A stretch of 22,564 bases of DNA from Oscillospiraceae bacterium (lineage in GTDB: Bacteria > Bacillota_A > Clostridia > Oscillospirales > Oscillospiraceae). Shown here piece by piece: positions 1-7,886 of this stretch (positions are counted from its first letter, which is position 1; every line of letters starts with the position of its first letter). A model generated the notes under the pieces. It ran no database searches and was not told the DNA's origin. It saw only the letters and a program-made list of their open reading frames with translations. The translations under genes and the position numbers were made by a program. The stretch spans positions 1 to 22,564 of the forward strand of contig JAGBAI010000088.1 of NCBI GenBank assembly GCA_017939025.1. Reading direction: 5' to 3'.

Positions 1-26
1 AATTCCACACTTGCAGCCTGAGAAGT

Positions 27-59
27 ATTTTGTGTCAGGTACACGCCCTGACACAAAAT
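27..59. terminator. Strong AT/GC hairpin, likely bidirectional terminator
   Basis: A perfect 13-bp stem (27-39 with 47-59) closes a 7-nt loop and is followed on the plus strand by a T-rich stretch around 59-77. No gene on this side is visible, so it probably ends a transcript coming from left of the window. A second small hairpin (73-80 with 85-92, loop ttac) follows directly. Confidence 0.55.
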
Positions 60-118
60 GTTTTAGATTTTGTTTTTCGCTTACGCGAAAAATTCTGCGA
101 AGCTTTTTCTACAGTCTG

Positions 119-145
119 AGACCCGCTGCATATAGCAGCGGGTCT
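119..145 (-). terminator. Hairpin downstream of nfnB
   Basis: A perfect 11-bp GC-rich stem (119-129 with 135-145, loop atata) lies 14 bp after the nfnB stop codon. The minus strand has no clean U-tract straight after the stem, so termination efficiency is uncertain, but the position fits the end of the nfnAB operon. Confidence 0.5.
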
Positions 146-158
146 TGCTGTATGTAAC

Positions 159-1550
159 TTACTTCTGCTCAGACAGATACTTATGGATCTCAGCAGCGGC
201 CTTCTTACCTGCGCCCATGGCCAGGATGACGGTGGCAGCGCCGGTGACGGCATCGCCGCCGGCAAAGACGCCGTCGCGGGTGGTCATCTCGTGCTCGTTG
301 ACGATCAGGCAGCCCTTCCGGTTGGTCTCCAGACCGGGGGTGGTGGAGCGGATCAGGGGGTTGGGGCTGGTGCCCAGGGACATGATGACGGTATCCACGT
401 CCAGCATAAACTCGGAATCGGGAACCTCGATGGGACGGCGGCGGCCGGAAGCATCGGGCTCACCCAGCTCCATACGGACGCACTTCATGCCGCAGACGCG
501 GCCATCTTCACCGGCCACGATCTCCACGGGGTTGCACAGAGTCTTGAACTCGATGCCCTCTTCCTTGGCGTGGTGCTTCTCTTCGGCACGGGCGGGCATT
601 TCAGCCTCACCGCGGCGGTAGACAACATAAACATGCTCAGCACCCAGACGGATGGCGCAGCGTGCGGCATCCATTGCCACGTTGCCGCCGCCCACAACGG
701 CAACAGCCTTGGACTTGATGATGGGGGTGTCGGCATCTTCCCGGTAGGCCTTCATCAGGTTGGTACGGGTCAGATATTCGTTGGCGGACATAACGCCCTT
801 CAGGCTCTCGCCGGGGATGTTCATGAACATGGGCAGACCGGCACCGGAGCCTACGAACACGGCCTTGTAGCCCATGTCGAACAGCTCGTCAATGGTCAGA
901 ACCCGGCCGATGACCATGTTGGTCATGATCTCAACGCCCATGTACTGCAGACGCATGATGGAGTTTTCCACGATGGTCTTGGGCAGACGGAACTCGGGGA
1001 TGCCGTAAACCAGCACGCCGCCGGGGGTATGCAGAGCCTCGAACAGGGTCACGGAGTAACCGGCACGGGCCAGGTCGGTGGCGCAGGTGACACCGGCAGG
1101 GCCGGAGCCAATGACGGCGCACTTAATGCCGTTCTTTTCCTTCATATCCTTGGGAGGCTGGGGATCGTTGGCGTAGTTCCAGTCGGAAACGAAACGCTCC
1201 AGACGGCCGATGGCAACAGGCTCACCCTTGATGCCCCGGACGCACTTGCTTTCGCACTGGGTTTCCTGGGGGCAGACACGGCCGGTGACCTGGCCCAGGG
1301 GGTTGGTGGAGAAGATGATGTCGTGAGCGCCGCGGAAGTCACGCTCCTGAATCTTCTTGATGAACTCGGGGATCCGGACGTTAACAGGGCAGCCCTGAAC
1401 ACAGGCGGGGTTCTTGCAGCCCAGGCAGCGGTTGGCCTCTTCAACGGCCTGCTCCTCGGTGTAACCCAGGGTTACTTCCTCAAAATTGTGGGCACGGACC
1501 TTGGGGTCCTGCTCAGGCATGGGTACTTTCGTCTTGGACATGTTAGCCAT
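159..1550 (-). CDS. nfnB: NADPH-dependent glutamate synthase-like / NfnB subunit
   Basis: 463 residues, cytoplasmic. Seen: an N-terminal cysteine-rich iron-sulfur region with C42-X2-C-X4-C-X3-C and a second cysteine cluster near residues 93-104 (two [4Fe-4S] sites), a GSGPAG FAD Rossmann motif near 148, a GGGNVAMD NADPH-binding Rossmann motif near 287, and a C-terminal GVFAGGDAVTGA flavin motif. This is the glutamate-synthase small-subunit (GltD/SudA) fold. On its own it could be called gltA or sudA, but it follows nfnA by only 14 bp. That pairing is typical of NfnAB, the flavin-based electron-bifurcating NADH-dependent reduced ferredoxin:NADP oxidoreductase (established family knowledge). 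No large glutamate synthase subunit is in the window. The start is set by AAGGAGG 9 nt upstream; the in-frame ATG at residue 4 would be too far away. The alternative name is sulfide dehydrogenase subunit SudA. Confidence 0.9.
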   Translation of the reverse strand: MANMSKTKVPMPEQDPKVRAHNFEEVTLGYTEEQAVEEANRCLGCKNPACVQGCPVNVRIPEFIKKIQERDFRGAHDIIFSTNPLGQVTGRVCPQETQCESKCVRGIKGEPVAIGRLERFVSDWNYANDPQPPKDMKEKNGIKCAVIGSGPAGVTCATDLARAGYSVTLFEALHTPGGVLVYGIPEFRLPKTIVENSIMRLQYMGVEIMTNMVIGRVLTIDELFDMGYKAVFVGSGAGLPMFMNIPGESLKGVMSANEYLTRTNLMKAYREDADTPIIKSKAVAVVGGGNVAMDAARCAIRLGAEHVYVVYRRGEAEMPARAEEKHHAKEEGIEFKTLCNPVEIVAGEDGRVCGMKCVRMELGEPDASGRRRPIEVPDSEFMLDVDTVIMSLGTSPNPLIRSTTPGLETNRKGCLIVNEHEMTTRDGVFAGGDAVTGAATVILAMGAGKKAAAEIHKYLSEQK

Positions 1551-1564
1551 GTTGCATTTCCTCC

Positions 1565-2419
1565 TTACTTGATCAGTGCCTTGCCCATGGCTTCCATGCG
1601 GCAGGTGTGGGTTTCGGAAACTTCTGCTTCCCGGGTCTTGTAGGTGACGTTACGGCTCATCAGCTCGGCAAAGTCAACCTTGTGGCCATCGAACTCGGGG
1701 CCGTCGACGCAGGCGAACTTGGTCTCGCCGCCGACAGTGACACGGCAGCCGCCGCACATGCCGGTGCCGTCGATCATGATGGGGTTCAGGGAGACCATGG
1801 TCTTGACACCGTAGGGCTCGGTGGTCTTGCAGACGAACTTCATCATGGGGATGGGGCCGATGGCCAGAACGGCATCGTACTCACGGCCGGACTTCAGCAG
1901 CTCGTCCAGCTTCACGGTAACGAAGCCCTGCTCACCGTAGGAGCCGTCGTCGGTCATCAGGTACATATTGTCGGAGACAGCCTTGAACTCCTCCTCCAGA
2001 ATGACGATGTCCTTGTTCCGGAAGCCAACGATGACATCGACTTCGGCGCCTGCTTCCTTGAAAGCAGCAGCAGAGGGCAGAGCGATGGCGCAGCCGACAC
2101 CGCCGCCGACCACACAGACCTTCTTCACACCCTCGGTGTGGGTGGGCTTGCCCAGGGGGCCCACGAAGTCGCGGATGTAGTCGCCCTCATTCAGATTGCC
2201 AAGAGCGATGGTGGAGAAACCGACCTTCTGGAAGATGATGGTCACGGTGCCCTTCTCCCGGTCGTAACCGGCGATGGTCAGGGGAACGCGCTCGCCCATT
2301 TCATCGATGCGGAAAATGATAAACTGACCGGCCTGAGCCTTCTTTGCAATGAAAGGTGCTTCAATCTCCATCAGGGTGACGGAAGGGTTCAGCTCCTTCT
2401 TGCGCACGATTTTATACAT
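1565..2419 (-). CDS. nfnA: Ferredoxin-NADP reductase-like NfnA subunit
   Basis: 284 residues, first gene of the nfnAB operon. The protein has the PyrK/SudB-type layout. An N-terminal FAD beta-barrel carries RVPLTIAGYD near residue 44, followed by an NAD-binding Rossmann region beginning VCVVGGGVGCA near residue 102. A C-terminal [2Fe-2S] segment carries MCGGCRVTVGG and a further Cys about 12 residues on (FACVDGPEFD). Known role of the family: NfnA binds NAD(H), FAD and [2Fe-2S] and partners NfnB to couple NADH plus reduced ferredoxin oxidation to NADP reduction. The start is supported by AAAGGA about 11 nt upstream and a near-ideal promoter. It could also be annotated as sulfide/dihydroorotate dehydrogenase electron-transfer subunit; no pyrD is next to it, which argues against PyrK. 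Confidence 0.88.
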   Translation of the reverse strand: MYKIVRKKELNPSVTLMEIEAPFIAKKAQAGQFIIFRIDEMGERVPLTIAGYDREKGTVTIIFQKVGFSTIALGNLNEGDYIRDFVGPLGKPTHTEGVKKVCVVGGGVGCAIALPSAAAFKEAGAEVDVIVGFRNKDIVILEEEFKAVSDNMYLMTDDGSYGEQGFVTVKLDELLKSGREYDAVLAIGPIPMMKFVCKTTEPYGVKTMVSLNPIMIDGTGMCGGCRVTVGGETKFACVDGPEFDGHKVDFAELMSRNVTYKTREAEVSETHTCRMEAMGKALIK

Positions 2420-2482
2420 GTTCTGATCCGTCCTTTTCAGAATTAAAATGTTGGGAAAGTACGGCTATTTCCGTACAAGGTC

Positions 2483-2511
2483 ATTATATATCGCTTTAGA
2501 TGATTTGTCAA
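2483..2511 (-). promoter_or_regulatory. Consensus sigma-A promoter of nfnAB
   Basis: On the minus strand TTGACA (2511-2506) and TATAAT (2488-2483) are separated by exactly 17 nt, a perfect match to the housekeeping consensus. The predicted start site near 2476 gives a leader of about 55 nt. Confidence 0.85.
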
Positions 2512-2534
2512 ATATTTATCGATAAATTTGTGAC
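2507..2534. promoter_or_regulatory. Large dyad overlapping the nfnAB -35 (putative operator)
   Basis: A perfect 14-bp palindrome ATTTATCGATAAAT (2514-2527) with a central CG sits inside a 28-bp dyad in which 12 of 14 positions per arm are complementary (outer arms GTCA and TGAC). It overlaps the -35 hexamer, so a bound protein would block RNA polymerase. It does not match the usual Rex or CcpA site; a central CG is common in LacI-type operators, but the regulator is unknown. Confidence 0.5.
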
Positions 2535-2582
2535 GAATGAACAAATATTTTTTATCAGTTAGCAAATACTAATATCTTTGCG

Positions 2583-2826
2583 ATGGCGCGGCAGCGCCCC
2601 GAGCCTTTCCCCCAGCCTTCCCCCGGGGGGAAGGTGCCCCAGTGCGCACACTGGGGCGGATGAGGGATGGCGTGCACGGAAAAATGTACAAGGGTTTCCG
2701 TCAAACGATCCATTTTTTCTCTTCATCGTAGGTGCTTGCACAATTGCATGATGTCGCCACCCCTCATTCGACCTCCCTTCGGTCAGCCACCTTCCTCCCG
2801 GGGAAAGCTGAGGGCTGCCCCGCCAT
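2583..2826. repeat. Palindromic MITE-like element, family A copy 1
   Basis: About 244 bp and non-coding. Both ends carry a GGCGC-type hairpin. Inside these are terminal inverted arms built from a CTTCCCCC/GGGGG-AAGG palindrome, a copy-specific hairpin (left CCCCAGTGCGCACACTGGGG) and a conserved GGATGAGGGATGGCG block. The ~85-bp core contains a conserved CTTCATCGTAGGT stretch. Copies 2 and 3 are at 4208-4425 (inverted) and 13014-13228. It fills the 485-bp gap between nfnA and the next gene apart from the two promoters. There is no transposase, so it is a non-autonomous element. Confidence 0.8.
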
Positions 2827-2845
2827 TGCTTTTTTCTCACTTTTA

Positions 2846-2874
2846 TTGACATTTCTCTTTTTTCGTTTTATGAT
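2846..2874 (+). promoter_or_regulatory. Sigma-A promoter of the frameshifted membrane-protein gene
   Basis: TTGACA (2846-2851), 17-nt spacer, TATGAT (2869-2874). It begins 20 bp past the end of repeat copy 1, so the promoter seems independent of the element. AAGGAGG follows at about 2889-2895. Confidence 0.7.
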
Positions 2875-2904
2875 AATTTTATCTGAAAGAAGGAGGAAAT
2901 TTCC

Positions 2905-4186
2905 ATGAAAGCCATTATAAAATTCTTTAAAAATTTATTATGGTTCTGCCTTGTGCTGTTTCTCATTGGTGTTGTGGGCGGCATCTGTTATGGTTTTTAT
3001 GATTATCACAACGGCAACGCGGAATTTTACCAGCGGCTTTACACCCAGGCCCAGTTCTGGCTGATCAATGTGAAAAATGAGATCACCGGCGAAGAGAAGG
3101 TGGAGCTGCTGGAAGTGAGTCCCACCAAAATGCCTGTCATGGAGCTGAGCGTGGAGGGAACCCCTTGGGATGACATCGACGGCAGCCGGAACAGTGTTGC
3201 CTATGATGAAAATGAACAACCGGTTATCTTTGTCTACGGCAAGGACATGGGGGGTGACCTGTATTTCCCCTTACGGTTTGAGTGCCGGAGAGTCTGTGAA
3301 GATTGCGCACTTGTATACCGGTAACGAATGGGACATGCCTGTGATCACGGAGCACGTTACCGTGGATACAGCCACCGGTACAGGTATTATTGCGGAAGAA
3401 TTTCTGATGAGTCTGGAGCCCGGGGAATATTTCATTTCCATTGAGCCTGTGAACGAACAGGGACAGACGGTGGGTCTGCACTGTCTGCGGCTTGTGGTAG
3501 AGGAAGAAACCACTTATATCTCTCCCCAGCAGGGCTTTGCTTCTCTGGGCAGTGATTGGGACTATATATTTAATGATTTGCAGAATATACAGCCTATTAC
3601 ACTTTCCTGCTACAATCTGGGTGATGACCGGATTATTAAGTTCCAGGAGATCAGTGATGGAATTGGCAATCAGAATTTGGTCAGTAATGTTGACAGTCAG
3701 TATTACGAAATTTCCGAAGCGGGCAACAGCGTGACGTTGAAGGAAGAATATTTACGCACCATACCGGAATATTATATGCGCCGTTTCCAGGTGACTCTCG
3801 CCAGTGGTAAGACCATCAACTCCACTTGGCATTATTTGTTGACCGTGGATGGTGAGATTGACTGGTTGACGGTCAATGGACCCACAACGTATTCCCTCTC
3901 TGCTGGTGGTGATTATGTAGCGGATATCTATATGGGTTGGGGTTCTTTTATTGAGGCATTCTATATAATTGATCAGGAAAACGGCTTTACCCTCGTAGAT
4001 GAATATTACGGGAAATTCGAGGATTTGAGTTTGCCCAGTGTTGATGAAGAAAACCATAAAATTATTATTTCTGAAGAGCGGATGCAGACTTTGGATGTTG
4101 GCAAGGAGTATAATTTCTGCTTGAAATATCAAAGTGGTGGTACTGCTTCTTTGGCAGCTGGTATTGTGATCACCATCGTTCCTTAA
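2905..4186 (+). pseudogene. Membrane-anchored extracellular protein, broken by a one-base frameshift
   Basis: Two overlapping frames form one protein. Frame 1 runs 2905-3324 (139 residues, with an N-terminal transmembrane helix near residues 9-31). The adjacent frame reads through from about 3265 to the stop at 4184-4186. The switch fits best in the TTTCCCCTT run near 3265-3273, where removing one base restores a continuous protein of about 426 residues passing through PYGLSAGESVK. Codon use and protein character are continuous across the junction. Promoter and ribosome binding site are intact (AAGGAGG before ATG 2905). The ectodomain is rich in Tyr, Asp and Thr with beta-like segments; I do not recognise the family. 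Topology suggests a signal-anchored surface or secreted protein. It may be a true pseudogene, a sequencing or assembly error in a homopolymer, or less likely a programmed +1 shift. Confidence 0.7.
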
Positions 4187-4207
4187 ATTGTGTGGATAGT
4201 TAATCTC

Positions 4208-4425
4208 TGGCGCGGGAGCGCTCATGCCTTCCCCCGGGGGGGAAGGTGGCCGACCGGAGGGAGGTCGGATGAGGGATGGCGACATCTTATAATTGCGTAT
4301 GAACCTACGATGAAGATGAAAAATGTATCGTTTCATTGAAACCTTTCTGTTTTTTCAGTGCACGCCATCCCTCATCCGTTTCGCTTCGCTCAGCACCTTC
4401 CCCCCGGGGGAAGGCTTTAGGAGAT
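4208..4425. repeat. Palindromic MITE-like element, family A copy 2 (inverted)
   Basis: About 218 bp. The reverse complement aligns with copy 1 through the core, including the CTTCATCGTAGGTT block. One arm has a CGACCGGAGGGAGGTCG hairpin like that in the right arm of copy 1. The other has TTTCGCTTCGCTCAGC where copies 1 and 3 have an unrelated GC hairpin. One GGCGC end hairpin is present at 4209-4221; the opposite one is missing. It occupies most of the 379-bp gap after the frameshifted gene. Confidence 0.78.
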
Positions 4426-4440
4426 TCTGTAACATTTCAA

Positions 4441-4470
4441 AAAACCTCCGGAATTTCTTCCGGAGGTTTT
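4441..4470 (-). terminator. Intrinsic terminator of the Gfo/Idh/MocA gene
   Basis: Stem 4441-4451 with 4460-4470 (AAAACCTCCGG / CCGGAGGTTTT). On the minus strand it runs directly into a T-tract. A-T pairs flank both sides, so it may also act on the plus strand. Confidence 0.8.
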
Positions 4471-4488
4471 CTGTTTTTATTGTGCTTT

Positions 4489-4565
4489 CGAATCGGGCCG
4501 ACCACCCAAGGGTCTTGGATGACTGGCAAGCTGAGATCATGCCATTGCCAGCGGCGGCTCGCCGC
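4489..4565. repeat. Family C intergenic repeat, copy 1
   Basis: Starts CGAATCGGGCCGACCACCC, then a variable few bases and TGGATG, followed by a more variable tail. Copies 2 and 3 are at 9629-9706 and 16075-16148. It lies between the terminator and the stop codon of the oxidoreductase gene. Confidence 0.7.
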
Positions 4566-5669
4566 TTAAATAACGTAGTCGGGCTTGTCGTACTTGTAGA
4601 TCAGGGGGTTCTGGCGCTCGATGGCGTTGAAGATGGCGATCTGAGCCTTGATGTGCTCGGGCTTCATGAACAGCTCTGCGCCGTTGACCAGAGTCTCGTA
4701 CCAGGCATGGTAGAAGCGGTCGGTGCACATGGTGAAGGCATTCCAGACGTCAGCCTGCAGGGCAACTTCCTCTTCGTGCCAGACCAGCTGGTTGTTGCAG
4801 TAGGCGGGAGTGCCGTCGGCCTTGTGCAGGGACTTGTGATCCAGCTCGGGAGTGGGAACTTCCTCGTCCAGATAGTACTTGTAGACGATCTTGGCGTTGT
4901 AAACCTTCATGGTACCCTTGGTGCCGAAGATCTTGAACAGGGGCTGCTCACCGGCGAAGGCATCGGAGGGGTTGACTTCCATCTCGTAGATGGTGCCGTT
5001 GGAGTAGTGCATACGGCAGAACATATAGTCCTCAGCGTCGCCAACGGAGTTCCAGATGGCCATGTGGGAAGTGATCTCGGGCATCTCGTCGCTCTCGGCC
5101 AGATCCATGATCTGCTCGATGGAGTGGGCTGCGTTGTTGCGCATGGTACCGGCGTCACGGTACAGCAGGGTCTGCCAGTCGTAGCGGCGGGCGAAGGAGT
5201 TCTGGCAGGCGCGAACCAGCTTCACATCACCGATAACGCCTTCCTTCAGTAGACGCTTCATCTGGATGAAGTAGTCGTTGAACTTGTACTGATGGAAGAT
5301 GGTGAACTGGACATTGTTGGCCTTGGCGGTATCAATCAGATCCTGAACCATTTCGGGAGTCTTGCACAGGGGCTTCTCACACAGGACGTTGAAGCCGTGC
5401 TCCATCAGATCTTTGGTGATGGGGTAGTGCAGATCGGAGTAGGAAGCGTTGGTGACGAAGTCAATCTCGTTAACCAGGGGGAACAGCTCCCGGTAGTCGG
5501 ACAGAGTCTCGCAGCCGAAGATCTCCTTGGCAGCGGCAGCACGGGCGGGATCAGCCTCAACCACGTACTTGACGTTGCAAATGTCGTTCTTGTCAGTTCT
5601 CAGGAAAGCGCCATGGATGTCGCAGCCGGAGCGGCCAAAGCCGATAACGGCAATGTTTAACTTCTTCAT
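4566..5669 (-). CDS. Gfo/Idh/MocA family NAD(P)-dependent oxidoreductase
   Basis: 367 residues. An N-terminal Rossmann fold starts KKLNIAVIGFGRSG (dinucleotide-binding glycine pattern, residues 3-16). The family hallmark EKP is in VLCEKPLCK near residue 98, and a C-terminal substrate domain follows. Members oxidise or reduce sugars, inositols and related polyols or their derivatives with NAD(P). The substrate cannot be read from sequence, and no sugar transporter or kinase lies alongside. The gene is monocistronic, with its own promoter upstream and a terminator plus repeat downstream. The start is supported by AAGGAG about 12 nt before ATG. Confidence 0.9.
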   Translation of the reverse strand: MKKLNIAVIGFGRSGCDIHGAFLRTDKNDICNVKYVVEADPARAAAAKEIFGCETLSDYRELFPLVNEIDFVTNASYSDLHYPITKDLMEHGFNVLCEKPLCKTPEMVQDLIDTAKANNVQFTIFHQYKFNDYFIQMKRLLKEGVIGDVKLVRACQNSFARRYDWQTLLYRDAGTMRNNAAHSIEQIMDLAESDEMPEITSHMAIWNSVGDAEDYMFCRMHYSNGTIYEMEVNPSDAFAGEQPLFKIFGTKGTMKVYNAKIVYKYYLDEEVPTPELDHKSLHKADGTPAYCNNQLVWHEEEVALQADVWNAFTMCTDRFYHAWYETLVNGAELFMKPEHIKAQIAIFNAIERQNPLIYKYDKPDYVI

Positions 5670-5705
5670 AGGGTATCACTTCTCCTTACGTTTTTTTGCA
5701 TTATA

Positions 5706-5734
5706 ATTGTATCATTGGTGTTTGATATTTTCAA
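5706..5734 (-). promoter_or_regulatory. Promoter of the Gfo/Idh/MocA gene
   Basis: On the minus strand TTGAAA (5734-5729), 17-nt spacer, TACAAT (5711-5706). A perfect TATAAT (5705-5700) directly downstream is an alternative -10, but it lacks a well-spaced -35. Confidence 0.6.
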
Positions 5735-5784
5735 TAAGGCGAAATGTATAGGATTTTTAGTTTCATTTTAGACAATTTTACTGC

Positions 5785-5810
5785 CGGGCGACCAATGGTC
5801 GCCCCTACGG
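5785..5810. repeat. Short family B hairpin
   Basis: GGGCGACC-AA-TGGTCGCCC hairpin followed by the CCTACGG edge typical of the CGTAGGG palindrome family. A single hairpin, not a paired element. Confidence 0.55.
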
Positions 5811-5812
5811 TT

Positions 5813-5846
5813 AAAAAATCCGCAAACCATCATAGGTTTGCGGATT
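5813..5846 (-). terminator. Intrinsic terminator of mscL
   Basis: A perfect 12-bp stem (5817-5828 with 5835-5846, loop atcata) is followed on the minus strand by six T (5818-5813). It lies just after the mscL stop codon. Confidence 0.88.
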
Positions 5847-5851
5847 CTGGA

Positions 5852-6310
5852 TTATTTATTCTTCAGCAGATCCCGGATCTCGGTCAGCAGGACTTCCTCC
5901 GCGGAGGGTGCGGGGGGAGCAGCGGGCTCTTCGGCCTTTGCTTCCTCTTCCTTCTTCTTGCCGATTTCGCTGAGCTTGTTCAGACCCTTTACCAGGAAGA
6001 ACACCACCAGGGCCAGGATCAGAAAGTTGATGATGGCGGAGATGAAGTTGCCGTAGTTCAGGGTGTTCAGAATCTCGTTGCCGGCTTCGTCCAGAACAGG
6101 CTCAGAGAACATACGGGGCAGAACGATCTTCAGCTCGGAGAAATCAATGCCGCCCATGAAGATGGCAATGATGGGCATGATCACATCATCGGTCAGGGAT
6201 TTGGTGATGGTAGAGAAAGCAGCACCGATGATGGTACCAACAGCCAGCGCCATGGCGTTGCCCTTAACGGCGAAGGTGATAAATTCGTCAATCCATGCGG
6301 GTTTTTTCAT
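5852..6310 (-). CDS. mscL: Large-conductance mechanosensitive channel MscL
   Basis: 152 residues, inner membrane. The N-terminal amphipathic helix (WIDEFITFAVKGNAMALAVG) leads into TM1 near residues 15-40. A periplasmic loop of about 35 residues and TM2 (SAIINFLILALVVFFLVKGL, near 75-96) follow. The cytoplasmic tail is charged, Ala/Pro-rich and ends in EVLLTEIRDLLKNK, the helix that bundles the pentamer. Known role: release of solutes on hypo-osmotic shock. A longer reading to 6379 would run into a repeat element; ATG at 6308-6310 has AAAGGA about 11 nt upstream and matches the family N-terminus. It has its own terminator. Confidence 0.95.
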   Translation of the reverse strand: MKKPAWIDEFITFAVKGNAMALAVGTIIGAAFSTITKSLTDDVIMPIIAIFMGGIDFSELKIVLPRMFSEPVLDEAGNEILNTLNYGNFISAIINFLILALVVFFLVKGLNKLSEIGKKKEEEAKAEEPAAPPAPSAEEVLLTEIRDLLKNK

Positions 6311-6334
6311 AATGTATGTTCCTTTCTGTTGAGA

Positions 6335-6490
6335 TGGCGCGGGAGCGCCCTTGGCTTCTCCTTGAGGAGAAGCTGTCACCGAAGGTGACTGGTGAGGTGT
6401 TTCGCGAAGCGGCTTTTTAAAATGTCCCTTCGGGACAACACCTCATCCGGCACGGCGTAAGCCGTGCCACCTTCCCCTCAAGGGGAAGGC
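6335..6490. repeat. Family A-related multi-hairpin element between mscL and serS
   Basis: About 156 bp made almost wholly of nested hairpins. They are GGCGCGGGAGCGCC, CTTCTCCTTGAGGAGAAG, TCACCGAAGGTGA, GTCCCTTCGGGAC, CACGGCGTAAGCCGTG and CCTTCCCCTCAAGGGGAAGG. Paired GGTGAGGTGT and ACACCTCATCC blocks make the whole an inverted repeat like family A, but with a much shorter core. It is the only sequence between the serS stop and the mscL start and may serve as 3-prime end of serS. Confidence 0.75.
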
Positions 6491-6493
6491 TTT

Positions 6494-7825
6494 TTACTTC
6501 TTCTCAATGATCTCGATGCCGCCCAGGTACTTTCTCAGGACTTCGGGCACCACGATGGAGCCGTCGGCACGCTGGTTCTGCTCCACGATGGCAGGGAAGA
6601 TACGGGAGGTTGCCAGACCGGAGCCGTTCAGAGTGTGAACGAAGTCAATCTTGCCATCGGCGCGGCGGTAACGGATGTTGCCCCGTCGTGCCTGGTAGTC
6701 ACGGGCGTTGGAGACGGAGGATACTTCCTTATAGCCGTTCATGGAAGGAATCAGAATCTCAATGTCATAGGTTCTTGCCATGGATGCGGAGCAGTCACCG
6801 GCAGCCAGCTTCACGGTACGGAAGTGCAGGCCCAGACCGGCAACCAGATTTTCAGCCTTCTTTACCAGCTCCTCAAAAGCCTCATCGGAGCCTTCGGGAG
6901 TGGTGAACTGGAACATCTCCACCTTGTTGAACTGGTGGCCGCGAACCATGCCCCGCTCATCGGCACGGGCGCTGCCGGCCTCACGGCGGAAGCAGGGGGT
7001 GTAGGCGAAGAACTTCTTGGGCAGATCCTTCTCGGTGAGGATCTCATCACGGTAGACGGAAGCCAGAGCAGCCTCTGCGGTGGGCAGCATGTAGAACACG
7101 GTGTTCTCAGTGGGATGGTTGGCGATCTTGAAAACCTCGTCAGCAAACTTGGGGAACTGACCGGCAGTTTCGCCGCACTTGTACTCCAGCATGTGGGGGG
7201 GCAGGATGAAGGTATAGCCGTCAGCGGTGTGGGTGTCAATGAAGTAGTTCAGCAGAGCCCACTCCAGACGGGCGCCCATGCCGGTGTACATCCAGTTGCC
7301 GCTGCCTGCCAGCTTGACGCCCCGGGTGTAGTCGATCAGACCCAGACCTTCGCACAGATCCACGTGGTGCTTGGGCTCGAAGTCGAAGGAGTGTTTCTCA
7401 CCGATGTAGCGCAGGGGCTCATTGTTTTCTTTGCCGCCGGGCAGCAGGTCAGCGTCGGGCAGGTTGGGCAGGCTCAGCATGGCGGTACGGTATTCAGCGT
7501 TGAGGACGTTCAGCTTTTCCAGGTCGGCTGCATTCTCTTCATCGATCTGGATGGAGGCACAGGTATTGGCTGCGATCTTGGCATCCACCTCTGCGGTATC
7601 CTGGCCCTTCTTTTCCAGACCCTTCTTCATGCCGTAGAGCTTGCCGTTTTCCTTGGCAATTTTATTCTTCTGGGCGGTGCGGCCTTCGGAGGTGGTCTTC
7701 AGTGCACGGATGGCAACGTCCAGCTCCAGAATCCGGTCGATGGTTGCGTCGCAGTCCACTTCCTTGGCCTTCAGACCGGCCTTCACTGCGTCGGGATTTT
7801 CCTTGATTTTGCGAATGTCTAACAT
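6494..7825 (-). CDS. serS: Serine--tRNA ligase
   Basis: 443 residues, cytoplasmic. It charges tRNA-Ser with serine (and tRNA-Sec where present). An N-terminal tRNA-binding coiled coil (about residues 1-110) is followed by a class II synthetase core. Class II motif 2 reads FRREAGSARADERGMVRGHQF, and motif 3 lies around NGSGLATSRIFPAI, where the usual AVGRTL stretch is changed but the motif arginine remains. Length is normal for bacterial SerRS. No T-box leader fits in the 61-bp gap to parB, so it is probably read through from the par genes, a neighbourhood common near clostridial origins. The start has a modest AGAGGT site. Confidence 0.97.
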   Translation of the reverse strand: MLDIRKIKENPDAVKAGLKAKEVDCDATIDRILELDVAIRALKTTSEGRTAQKNKIAKENGKLYGMKKGLEKKGQDTAEVDAKIAANTCASIQIDEENAADLEKLNVLNAEYRTAMLSLPNLPDADLLPGGKENNEPLRYIGEKHSFDFEPKHHVDLCEGLGLIDYTRGVKLAGSGNWMYTGMGARLEWALLNYFIDTHTADGYTFILPPHMLEYKCGETAGQFPKFADEVFKIANHPTENTVFYMLPTAEAALASVYRDEILTEKDLPKKFFAYTPCFRREAGSARADERGMVRGHQFNKVEMFQFTTPEGSDEAFEELVKKAENLVAGLGLHFRTVKLAAGDCSASMARTYDIEILIPSMNGYKEVSSVSNARDYQARRGNIRYRRADGKIDFVHTLNGSGLATSRIFPAIVEQNQRADGSIVVPEVLRKYLGGIEIIEKK

Positions 7826-7854
7826 TTCAGTTTACCTCTCAAATTTTGTATTGA

Positions 7855-7884
7855 AGGGACCGTCCTCCCGGACGGTTCCTACGG
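7855..7884. repeat. Short family B hairpin between parB and serS
   Basis: GGGACCGTCC-TCCC-GGACGGTTCC hairpin with a CCTACGG edge; it is nearly the same palindrome as the arms of the element between hflK and hflC. Confidence 0.6.
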
Positions 7885-7886
7885 TA

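Noticed and set aside
183..1643. 486-residue plus-strand open frame
   Set aside because: Shadow of nfnB; His/Gly/Asp-rich with no family features.
4323..5252. 309-residue plus-strand open frame
   Set aside because: Crosses a repeat, a terminator and the antisense of the oxidoreductase; not a real gene.
6464..7822. 452-residue plus-strand open frame
   Set aside because: Exact shadow of serS; composition is typical of an antisense frame.
7826..7886. T-box leader upstream of serS
   Set aside because: Gap is only 61 bp, holds a short repeat hairpin and lacks a T-box motif.
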